64,000 nt of DNA. Source: Tipula vernalis. Its lineage: Eukaryota; Arthropoda; Insecta; Diptera; Tipulidae. Below the pieces are notes generated by a model, which made no database searches, was not told the DNA's origin, and saw nothing but the letters and a program-made list of their open reading frames with translations. This document shows positions 12,233-23,965 of this stretch, one piece after another (position 1 is the first letter of the stretch; every line of letters begins with the position of its first letter). Location: NCBI GenBank assembly GCA_958295665.1, contig OY282560.1:54312333-54376332 (forward strand), written 5' to 3'. The position numbers and the translations under genes are program-made.

Positions 12233-15200
12233 AGCAATTACAGGTCCCGAAACCTATTGATAGAGGTATCAACCATCGAAATCGGAGCATTTTAGATTTT
12301 TGCCGCACAAATACTTGTGGGCTATAGCACAGTTGATTTTCAATAAAATTGAATTTTCTAAGAAATGTTTAGAAATAATCGAGCAATCAAAATGAAAATT
12401 GTCACAGCAATTACAGGTCCCGAAACCTATTGATAGAGGTATCAACCATCGAAATCGGAGCATTTTAGATTTTTGCCGCTAAAAACTTGTGGGCTATAGC
12501 ACAGTTGATTTTCAATAAAATTGAATTTTCTAAGAAATGTTTAGAAATAATCGAGCAATCAAAATGAAAATTGTCACAGCAATTACAAATCCCGAAACCT
12601 ATTGATAGAGGTATCAACCATCGTAGTCGGAGCATTTTAGATTTTTGCCGCACAAAAACTTGTGGGCTATAGCACAGTTAATTTTCAATAAAATTGAATA
12701 TTCTAAGAAATGTTTAGAAATAATCGAGCAATCAAAATGAAAATTGTCACAGCAATTACAAATCCCGAAACCTATTGATAGAGGTATCAACCATCGAAAT
12801 CGAAGCATTTTAGATTTATGCCGCACAAAAACTTGTGGGCTATAGCACAGTTTATTTTCAATAAAATTGAATTTTCTAAGAAATGTTTAGAAATAATCGA
12901 GCAATCAAAATGAAAATTGTCGCAGCAATTACAGGTCCCGAAACCTATTGATAGAGGTATCAACCATCAAAATCGGAGCATTTTAGATTTTTGCCGCTAA
13001 AAACTTGTGGGCTATAGCACAGTTGATTTTCAATAAAATTGAATTTTCTAAGAAATGTTTAGAAATAATCGAGCAATCAAAATGAAAATTGTCACAGCAA
13101 TTACAGGTCCCGAAACCTATTGATAGAGGTATCAACCATCGTAATCGGAGCATTTTAGATTTTTGCCGCTAAAAACTTGTGGGCTATAGCACAGTTGATT
13201 TTCAATAAAATTGAATTTTCTAAGAAATGTTTAGAAATAATCGAGCAATCAAAATGAAAATTGTCACAGCAATTACAGGTCCCGAAACCTATTGATAGAG
13301 GTATCAACCATCGAAATCGGAGCATTTTAGATTTTTGCCGCACAAAAACTTGTGGGCTATAGCACAGTTGATTTTCAATAAAATTGAATTTTCTAAGAAA
13401 TGTTTAGAAATAATCGAGCAATCAAAATGAAAATTGTCACAGCAATTACAGGTCCCGAAACCTATTGATAGAGGTATCAACCATCGAAATCGGAGCATTT
13501 TAGATTTTTGCCGCTAAAAACTTGTGGGCTATAGCACAGTTGATTTTCAATAAAATTGAATTTTCTAAGAAATGTTTAGAAATAATCGAGCAATCAAAAT
13601 GAAAATTGTCACAGCAATTACAAATCCCGAAACCTATTGATAGAGGTATCAACCATCGAAATCGAAGCATTTTAGATTTTTGCCGCACAAAAACTTGTGG
13701 GCTATAGCACAGTTAATTTTCAATAAAATTGAATTTTCTAAGAAATGTTTAGAAATAATCGAGCAATCAAAATGAAAATTGTCACAGCAATTACAGGTCC
13801 CGAAACCTATTGATAGAGGTATCAACCATCGAAATCGGAGCATTTTAGATTTTTGCCGCTAAAAACTTGTGGGCTATAGCACAGTTGATTTTCAATAAAA
13901 TTGAATTTTCTAAGAAATGTTTAGAAATAATCGAGCAATCAAAATGAAAATTGTCACAGCAATTACAGGTCCCGAAACCTATTGATAGAGGTATCAACCA
14001 TCGAAATCGGAGCATTTTAGATTTTTGCCGCTAAAAACTTGTGGGCTATAGCACAGTTGATTTTCAATAAAATTGAATTTTCTAAGAAATGTTTAGAAAT
14101 AATCGAGCAATCAAAATGAAAATTGTCACAGCAATTACAGGTCCCGAAACCTATTGATAGAGGTATCAACCATCGAAATCGAAGCATTTTAGATTTTTGC
14201 CGCACAAAAACTTGTGGGCTATAGCACAGTTAATTTTCAATAAAATTGAATTTTCTAAGAAATGTTTAGAAATAATCGAGCAATCAAAATGAAAATTGTC
14301 ACAGCAATTACAGGTCCCGAAACCTATTGATAGAGGTATCAACCATCGAAATCGGAGCATTTTAGATTTTTGCCGCTAAAAACTTGTGGGCTATAGCACA
14401 GTTGATTTTCAATAAAATTGAATTTTCTAAGAAATGTTTAGAAATAATCGAGCAATCAAAATGAAAATTGTCACAGCAATTACATGTCCCGAAACCTATT
14501 GATAGAGGTATCAACCATCGAAATCGGAGCATTTTAGATTTTTGCCGCTAAAAACTTGTGGGCTATAGCACAGTTGATTTTCAATAAAATTGAATTTTCT
14601 AAGAAATGTTTAGAAATAATCGAGCAATCAAAATGAAAATTGTCACAGCAATTACAGGTCCCGAAACCTATTGATAGAGGTATCAACCATCGAAATCGGA
14701 GCATTTTAGATTTTTGCCGCTAAAAACTTGTGGGCTATAGCACAGTTGATTTTCAATAAAATTGAATTTTCTAAGAAATGTTTAGAAATAATCGAGCAAT
14801 CAAAATGAAAATTGTCACAGCAATTACATGTCCCGAAACCTATTGATAGAGGTATCAACCATCGAAATCGGAGCATTTTAGATTTTTGCCGCTAAAAACT
14901 TGTGGGCTATAGCACAGTTGATTTTCAATAAAATTGAATTTTCTAAGAAATGTTTAGAAATAATCGAGCAATCAAAATGAAAATTGTCACAGCAATTACA
15001 GGTCCCGAAACCTATTGATAGAGGTATCAACCATCGAAATCGGAGCATTTTAGATTTTTGCCGCTAAAAACTTGTGGGCTATAGCACAGTTGATTTTCAA
15101 TAAAATTGAATTTTCTAAGAAATGTTTAGAAATAATCGAGCAATCAAAATGAAAATTGTCACAGCAATTACAGGTCCCGAAACCTATTGATAGAGGTATC

Positions 15201-15679
15201 AACCATCGAAATCGGAGCATTTTAGATTTTTGCCGCTAAAAACTTGTGGGCTATAGCACAGTTGATTTTCAATAAAATTGAATTTTCTAAGAAATGTTTA
15301 GAAATAATCGAGCAATCAAAATGAAAATTGTCACAGCAATTACAAATCCCGAAACCTATTGATAGAGGTATCAACCATCGAAATCGGAGCATTTTAGATT
15401 TTTGCCGCACAAAAACTTGTGGGCTATAGCACAGTTAATTTTCAATAAAATTGAATTTTCTAAGAAATGTTTAGAAATAATCGAGCAATCAAAATGAAAA
15501 TTGTCACAGCAATTACAGGTCCCGAAACCTATTGATAGAGGTATCAACCATCGAAATCGGAGCATTTTAGATTTTTGCCGCTAAAAACTTGTGGGCTATA
15601 GCACAGTTGATTTTCAATAAAATTGAATTTTCTAAGAAATGTTTAGAAATAATCGAGCAATCAAAATGAAAATTGTCAC
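12233..15679 (+). repeat. Long higher-order repeat, last copy in domain A
   Basis: The leading markers are the same as in the earlier copies, with gatttatgcc at about 12813. The copy then runs through ordinary 172-bp monomers, including two with catgtccc in place of caggtccc (about 14484 and 14827), until the next block type begins at 15680. A partial relative of the marker set appears again near 18100-18500 (gtagtcgg, gtttatttt, gtcgcagc, catcaaaatcgg), but without the gatttatgcc change. Confidence 0.8.
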
Positions 15680-16371
15680 AGCAATTACAGGTCCCGAAAC
15701 CTATTGATAGAGGTATCAACCATCGTAATCGGAGCATTTTAGATTTTTGCCGCCCAAAAACTTGTGGGCTATAGCACAGTTAATTTTCAATAAAATTGAA
15801 TATTCTAAGAAATGTTTAGAAATAATCGAGCAATCAAAATGAAAATTGTCACAGCAATTACAGGTCCCGAAACCTATTGATAGAGGTATCAACCATCGTA
15901 ATCGGAGCATTTTAGATTTTTGCCGCTCAAAAACTTGTGGGCTATAGCACAGTTAATTTTCAATAAAATTGAATTTTCTAAGCAATGTTTAGAAATAATC
16001 GAGCAATCAAAATGCAAATTGTCACAGCAATTATATGTCCCGAAACCTATTGATAGAGGTATCAACCATCGTAATCGGAGCATTTTAGATTTTTGCCGCC
16101 CAAAAACTTGTGGGCTATAGCACAGTTGATTTTCAATAAAATTGAATTTTCTAAGAAACGTTTAGAAATAATCGAGCAATCAAAATGAAAATTGTCACAG
16201 CAATTACAGGTCCCGAAACCTATTGATAGAGGTATCAACCATCGTAATCGGAGCATTTTAGATTTTTGCCGCTCAAAAACTTGTGGGCTATAGCACAGTT
16301 GATTTTCAATAAAATTGAATTTTCTAAGAAATGTTTAGAAATAATCGAGCAATCAAAATGAAAATTGTCAC
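15680..16371 (+). repeat. Four-monomer gccgccc/gccgctc block, copy 1
   Basis: Four consecutive 173-bp monomers start at 15680, 15853, 16026 and 16199, all with catcgtaatcgg. They alternate gccgcccaaaa and gccgctcaaaa after the gccgc motif. The second has aagcaatg and atgcaaattg, changes that remove plus-strand stops and leave a 66-residue chance frame at 15920-16120. The third has tatatgtccc and gaaacgttt. The block recurs 5178 bp (30 monomers) downstream. Confidence 0.9.
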
Positions 16372-19300
16372 AGCAATTACAGGTCCCGAAACCTATTGAT
16401 AGAGGTATCAACCATCGAAATCGGAGCATTTTAGATTTTTGCCGCTAAAAACTTGTGGGCTATAGCACAGTTGATTTTCAATAAAATTGAATTTTCTAAG
16501 AAATGTTTAGAAATAATCGAGCAATCAAAATGAAAATTGTCACAGCAATTACAGGTCCCGAAACCTATTGATAGAGGTATCAACCATCGAAATCGGAGCA
16601 TTTTAGATTTTTGCCGCTAAAAACTTGTGGGCTATAGCACAGTTGATTTTCAATAAAATTGAATTTTCTAAGAAATATGTAGAAATAATCGAGCAATCAA
16701 AATGAAAATTGTCACAGCAATTACAGGTCCCGAAACCTATTGATAGAGGTATCAACCATCGAAATCGGAGCATTTTAGATTTTTGCCGCTAAAAACTTGT
16801 GGGCTATAGCACAGTTGATTTTCAATAAAATTGAATTTTCTAAGAAATGTTTAGAAATAATCGAGCAATCAAAATGAAAATTGTCACAGCAATTACAAAT
16901 CCCGAAACCTATTGATAGAGGTATCAACCATTTAAATCGGAGCATTTTAGATTTTTGCCGCACAAAAACTTGTGGGCTATAGCACAGTTAATTTTCAATA
17001 AAATTGAATTTTCTAAGAAATGTTTAGAAATAATCAAGCAATCAAAATGAAAATTGTCACAGCAATTACAAATCCCGAAACCTATTGATAGAGGTATCAA
17101 CCATCGAAATCGAAGCATTTTAGATTTTTGCCGCACAAAAACTTGTGGGCTATAGCACAGTTAATTTTCAATAAAATTGAATTTTCTAAGAAATGTTTAG
17201 AAATAATCGAGCAATCAAAATGAAAATTGTCACAGCAATTACAAATCCCGAAACCTATTGATAGAGGTATCAACCATCGAAATCGAAGCATTTTAGATTT
17301 TTGCCGCACAAAAACTTATGGGCTATAGCACAGTTGATTTTCAATAAAATTGAATTTTCTAAGAAATATGTAGAAATAATCGAGCAATCAAAATGAAAAT
17401 TGTCACAGCAATTACAGGTCCCGAAACCTATTGATAGAGGTATCAACCATCGAAATCGGAGCATTTTAGATTTTTGCCGCTAAAAACTTGTGGGCTATAG
17501 CACAGTTGATTTTCAATAAAATTGAATTTTCTAAGAAATGTTTAGAAATAATCGAGCAATCAAAATGAAAATTGTCACAGCAATTACAAATCCCGAAACC
17601 TATTGATAGAGGTATCAACCATTGAAATCGAAGCATTTTAGATTTTTGCCGCACAAAAACTTGTGGGCTATAGCACAGTTAATTTTCAATAAAATTGAAT
17701 TTTCTAAGAAATGTTTAGAAATAATCAAGCAATCAAAATGAAAATTGTCACAGCAATTACAAATCCCGAAACCTATTGATAGAGGTATCAACCATCGAAA
17801 TCGAAGCATTTTAGATTTTTGCCGCACAAAAACTTGTGGGCTATAGCACAGTTAATTTTCAATAAAATTGAATTTTCTAAGAAATGTTTAGAAATAATCG
17901 AGCAATCAAAATGAAAATTGTCACAGCAATTACAGGTCCCGAAACCTATTGATAGAGGTATCAACCATCGAAATCGGAGCATTTTAGATTTTTGCCGCTA
18001 AAAACTTGTGGGCTATAGCACAGTTGATTTTCAATAAAATTGAATTTTCTAAGAAATGTTTAGAAATAATCGAGCAATCAAAATGAAAATTGTCACAGCA
18101 ATTACAAATCCCGAAACCTATTGATAGAGGTATCAACCATCGTAGTCGGAGCATTTTAGATTTTTGCCGCACAAAAACTTGTGGGCTATAGCACAGTTAA
18201 TTTTCAATAAAATTGAATATTCTAAGAAATGTTTAGAAATAATCGAGCAATCAAAATGAAAATTGTCACAGCAATTACAAATCCCGAAACCTATTGATAG
18301 AGGTATCAACCATCGAAATCGAAGCATTTTAGATTTTTGCCGCACAAAAACTTGTGGGCTATAGCACAGTTTATTTTCAATAAAATTGAATTTTCTAAGA
18401 AATGTTTAGAAATAATCGAGCAATCAAAATGAAAATTGTCGCAGCAATTACAGGTCCCGAAACCTATTGATAGAGGTATCAACCATCAAAATCGGAGCAT
18501 TTTAGATTTTTGCCGCTAAAAACTTGTGGGCTATAGCACAGTTGATTTTCAATAAAATTGAATTTTCTAAGAAATGTTTAGAAATAATCGAGCAATCAAA
18601 ATGAAAATTGTCACAGCAATTACAGGTCCCGAAACCTATTGATAGAGGTATCAACCATCGAAATCGGAGCATTTTAGATTTTTGCCGCACAAAAACTTGT
18701 GGGCTATAGCACAGTTGATTTTCAATAAAATTGAATTTTCTAAGAAATGTTTAGAAATAATCGAGCAATCAAAATGAAAATTGTCACAGCAATTACAAAT
18801 CCCGAAACCTATTGATAGAGGTATCAACCATCGTAGTCGGAGCATTTTAGATTTTTGCCGCACAAAAACTTGTGGGCTATAGCACAGTTAATTTTCAATA
18901 AAATTGAATTTTCTAAGAAATGTTTAGAAATAATCGAGCAATCAAAATGAAAATTGTCACAGCAATTACAGGTCCCGAAACCTATTGATAGAGGTATCAA
19001 CCATCGAAATCGGAGCATTTTAGATTTTTGCCGCTAAAAACTTGTGGGCTATAGCACAGTTGATTTTCAATAAAATTGAATTTTCTAAGAAATGTTTAGA
19101 AATAATCGAGCAATCAAAATGAAAATTGTCACAGCAATTACAGGTCCCGAAACCTATTGATAGAGGTATCAACCATCGAAATCGGAGCATTTTAGATTTT
19201 TGCCGCTAAAAACTTGTGGGCTATAGCACAGTTGATTTTCAATAAAATTGAATTTTCTAAGAAATATTTAGAAATAATCGAGCAATCGAAATGAAAATTG

Positions 19301-20857
19301 TCACAGCAATTACAGGTCCCGAAACCTATTGATAGAGGTATCAACCATCGAAATCGGAGCATTTTAGATTTTTGCCGCTAAAAACTTGTGGGCTATAGCA
19401 CAGTTGATTTTCAATAAAATTGAATTTTCTAAGAAATGTTTAGAAATAATCGAGCAATCAAAATGAAAATTGTCACAGCAATTACAAATCCCGAAACCTA
19501 TTGATAGAGGTATCAACCATTGAAATCGAAGCATTTTAGATTTTTGCCGCACAAAAACTTGTGGGCTATAGCACAGTTAATTTTCAATAATATTGAATTT
19601 TCTAAGAAATGTTTAGAAATAATCGAGCAATCAAAATGAAAATTGTCACAGCAATTACAAATCCCGAAACCTATTGATAGAGGTATCAACCATCGAAATC
19701 GAAGCATTTTAGATTTTTGCCGCACAAAAACTTGTGGGCTATAGCACAGTTAATTTTCAATAAAATTGAATTTTCTAAGAAATGTTTAGAAATAATCGAG
19801 CAATCAAAATGAAAATTGTCACAGCAATTACAAATCCCGAAACCTATTGATAGAGGTATCAACCATCGAAATCGAAGCATTTTAGATTTTTGCCGCACAA
19901 AAACTTGTGGGCTATAGCACAGTTGATTTTCAATAAAATTGAATTTTCTAAGAAATGTTTAGAAATAATCGAGCAATCAAAATGAACATTGTCACAGCAA
20001 TTACAGGTCCCGAAACCTATTGATAGAGGTATCAACCATCGAAATCGGAGCATTTTAGATTTTTGCCGCTAAAAACTTGTGGGCTATAGCACAGTTGATT
20101 TTCAATAAAATTGAATTTTCTAAGAAATGTTTAGAAATAATCGAGCAATCAAAATGAAAATTGTCACAGCAATTACAGGTCCCGAAACCTATTGATAGAG
20201 GTATCAACCATCGAAATCGGAGCATTTTAGATTTTTGCCGCTAAAAACTTGTGGGCTATAGCACAGTTGATTTTCAATAAAATTGAATTTTCTAAGAAAT
20301 GTTTAGAAATAATCGAGCAATCAAAATGAAAATTGTCACAGCAATTACAAATCCCGAAACCTATTGATAGAGGTATCAACCATCGTAGTCGGAGCATTTT
20401 AGATTTTTGCCGCACAAAAACTTGTGGGCTATAGCACAGTTAATTTTCAATAAAATTGAATATTCTAAGAAATGTTTAGAAATAATCGAGCAATCAAAAT
20501 GAAAATTGTCACAGCAATTACAAATCCCGAAACCTATTGATAGAGGTATCAACCATCGAAATCGAAGCATTTTAGATTTTTGCCGCACAAAAACTTGTGG
20601 GCTATAGCACAGTTAATTTTCAATAAAATTGAATTTTCTAAGAAATGTTTAGAAATAATCGAGCAATCAAAATGAAAATTGTCACAGCAATTACAGGTCC
20701 CGAAACCTATTGATAGAGGTATCAACCATCGAAATCGGAGCATTTTAGATTTTTGCCGCTAAAAACTTGTGGGCTATAGCACAGTTGATTTTCAATAAAA
20801 TTGAATTTTCTAAGAAATGTTTAGAAATAATCGAGCAATCAAAATGAAAATTGTCAC

Positions 20858-21549
20858 AGCAATTACAGGTCCCGAAACCTATTGATAGAGGTATCAACCA
20901 TCGTAATCGGAGCATTTTAGATTTTTGCCGCCCAAAAACTTGTGGGCTATAGCACAGTTAATTTTCAATAAAATTGAATATTCTAAGAAATGTTTAGAAA
21001 TAATCGAGCAATCAAAATGAAAATTGTCACAGCAATTACAGGTCCCGAAACCTATTGATAGAGGTATCAACCATCGTAATCGGAGCATTTTAGATTTTTG
21101 CCGCTCAAAAACTTGTGGGCTATAGCACAGTTAATTTTCAATAAAATTGAATGTTCTAAGCAATGTTTAGAAATAATCGAGCAATCAAAATGCAAATTGT
21201 CACAGCAATTACATGTCCCGAAACCTATTGATAGAGGTATCAACCATCGTAATCGGAGCATTTTAGATTTTTGCCGCCCAAAAACTTGTGGGCTATAGCA
21301 CAGTTGATTTTCAATAAAATTGAATTTTCTAAGAAACGTTTAGAAATAATCGAGCAATCAAAATGAAAATTGTCACAGCAATTACAGGTCCCGAAACCTA
21401 TTGATAGAGGTATCAACCATCGTAATCGGAGCATTTTAGATTTTTGCCGCTCAAAAACTTGTGGGCTATAGCACAGTTGATTTTCAATAAAATTGAATTT
21501 TCTAAGAAATGTTTAGAAATAATCGAGCAATCAAAATGAAAATTGTCAC
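20858..21549 (+). repeat. Four-monomer gccgccc/gccgctc block, copy 2
   Basis: This has the same four-monomer order as copy 1: gccgccc/gaatattc, then gccgctc/aagcaatg/atgcaaattg, then catgtccc/gccgccc/gaaacgttt, then gccgctc. The second monomer differs from copy 1 in reading gaatgttc. The third reads catgtccc where copy 1 has tatgtccc. The near identity at 30-monomer spacing indicates duplication of a long segment. Confidence 0.9.
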
Positions 21550-23446
21550 AGCAATTACAGGTCCCGAAACCTATTGATAGAGGTATCAACCATCGAAATC
21601 GGAGCATTTTAGATTTTTGCCGCACAAAAACTTGTGGGCTATAGCACAGTTGATTTTCAATAAAATTGAATTTTCTAAGAAATGTTTAGAACTAATCGAG
21701 CAATCAAAATGAAAATTGTCACAGCAATTACAGGTCCCGAAACCTATTGATAGAGGTATCAACCATCGAAATCGGAGCATTTTAGATTTTTGCCGCTAAA
21801 AACTTGTGGGCTATAGCACAGTTGATTTTCAATAAAATTGAATTTTCTAAGAAATGTTTAGAAATAATCGAGCAATCAAAATGAAAATTGTCACAGCAAT
21901 TACAGGTCCCGAAACCTATTGATAGAGGTATCAACCATCGAAATCGGAGCATTTTAGATTTTTGCCGCTAAAAACTTGTGGGCTATAGCACAGTTGATTT
22001 TCAATAAAATTGAATTTTCTAAGAAATGTTTAGAAATAATCGAGCAATCAAAATGAAAATTGTCACAGCAATTACAGGTCCCGAAACCTATTGATAGAGG
22101 TATCAACCATCGAAATCGGAGCATTTTAGATTTTTGCCGCTAAAAACTTGTGGGCTATAGCACAGTTGATTTTCAATAAAATTGAATTTTCTAAGAAATG
22201 TTTAGAAATAATCGAGCAATCAAAATGAAAATTGTCACAGCAATTACAAATCCCGAAACCTATTGATAGAGGTATCAACCATCGTAGTCGGAGCATTTTA
22301 GATTTTTGCCGCACAAAAACTTGTGGGCTATAGCACAGTTAATTTTCAATAAAATTGAATATTCTAAGAAATGTTTAGAAATAATCGAGCAATCAAAATG
22401 AAAATTGTCACAGCAATTACAAATCCCGAAACCTATTGATAGAGGTATCAACCATCGAAATCGAAGCATTTTAGATTTTTGCCGCACAAAAACTTGTGGG
22501 CTATAGCACAGTTAATTTTCAATAAAATTGAATTTTCTAAGAAATGTTTAGAAATAATCGAGCAATCAAAATGAAAATTGTCACAGCAATTACAGGTCCC
22601 GAAACCTATTGATAGAGGTATCAACCATCGAAATCGGAGCATTTTAGATTTTTGCCGCTAAAAACTTGTGGGCTATAGCACAGTTGATTTTCAATAAAAT
22701 TGAATTTTCTAAGAAATGTTTAGAAATAATCGAGCAATCAAAATGAAAATTGTCACAGCAATTACAGGTCCCGAAACCTATTGATAGAGGTATCAACCAT
22801 CGAAATCGGAGCATTTTAGATTTTTGCCGCTAAAAACTTGTGGGCTATAGCACAGTTGATTTTCAATAAAATTGAATTTTCTAAGAAATGTTTAGAAATA
22901 ATCGAGCAATCAAAATGAAAATTGTCACAGCAATTACAAATCCCGAAACCTATTGATAGAGGTATCAACCATCGTAGTCGGAGCATTTTAGATTTTTGCC
23001 GCACAAAAACTTGTGGGCTATAGCACAGTTAATTTTCAATAAAATTGAATATTCTAAGAAATGTTTAGAAATAATCGAGCAATCAAAATGAAAATTGTCA
23101 CAGCAATTACAAATCCCGAAACCTATTGATAGAGGTATCAACCATCGAAATCGAAGCATTTTAGATTTTTGCCGCACAAAAACTTGTGGGCTATAGCACA
23201 GTTAATTTTCAATAAAATTGAATTTTCTAAGAAATGTTTAGAAATAATCGAGCAATCAAAATGAAAATTGTCACAGCAATTACAGGTCCCGAAACCTATT
23301 GATAGAGGTATCAACCATCGAAATCGGAGCATTTTAGATTTTTGCCGCTAAAAACTTGTGGGCTATAGCACAGTTGATTTTCAATAAAATTGAATTTTCT
23401 AAGAAATGTTTAGAAATAATCGAGCAATCAAAATGAAAATTGTCAC

Positions 23447-23965
23447 AGCAATTACAAATCCCGAAACCTATTGATAGAGGTATCAACCATCGTAGTCGGA
23501 GCATTTTAGATTTTTGCCGCCCAAAAACTTGTGGGCTATAGCACAGTTAATTTTCAATAAAATTGAATATTCTAAGAAATGTTTAGAAATAATCGAGCAA
23601 TCAAAATGAAAATTGTCACAGCAATTACAGGTCCCGAAACCTATTGATAGAGGTATCAACCATCGTAATCGGAGCATTTTAGATTTTTGCCGCTCAAAAA
23701 CTTGTGGGCTATAGCACAGTTAATTTTCAATAAAATTGAATGTTCTAAGCAATGTTTAGAAATAATCGAGCAATCAAAATGCAAATTGTCACAGCAATTA
23801 CATGTCCCGAAACCTATTGATAGAGGTATCAACCATCGTAATCGGAGCATTTTAGATTTTTGCCGCTCAAAAACTTGTGGGCTATAGCACAGTTGATTTT
23901 CAATAAAATTGAATTTTCTAAGAAATGTTTAGAAATAATCGAGCAATCAAAATGAAAATTGTCAC
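23447..23965 (+). repeat. Shortened three-monomer relative of the gccgccc/gccgctc block
   Basis: Monomers start at 23447, 23620 and 23793. The first two match monomers 1 and 2 of copy 2, except that the first begins aatccc and catcgtagtcgg. The third begins like monomer 3 (catgtccc) but ends like monomer 4 (gccgctcaaaa, gaaatgttt). One monomer has therefore been lost by a join inside the repeat. Start-to-start spacing from copy 2 is 2589 bp, or 15 monomers. Confidence 0.88.

Larger units (their letters stand above)
1..15679 (+). repeat. Array domain A (about 91 monomers, 172-bp rich)
   Basis: This domain consists mainly of monomers with ggtccc, catcgaaatcgg, gccgctaaaa and gttgatttt. Embedded minority monomers carry catcgtagtcgg or catcgtaatcgg, gaatattc, gatttatgcc or catcaaaatcgg. 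These recur in fixed order and define a long higher-order repeat. The cattgaaatcga variant, common later, was not seen here. The right edge is placed at the start of the first gccgcccaaaa/gccgctcaaaa block. It is a change in sub-family composition and no foreign DNA marks it. Confidence 0.8.

Noticed and set aside
15920..16120. Plus-strand 66-residue open frame (also at 21098-21298 and 23687-23887) as a gene
   Set aside because: It exists only where the usual atgaaaattg reads atgcaaattg, which removes a stop. It is the satellite monomer read in one frame, and the three copies are copies of one duplicated block.
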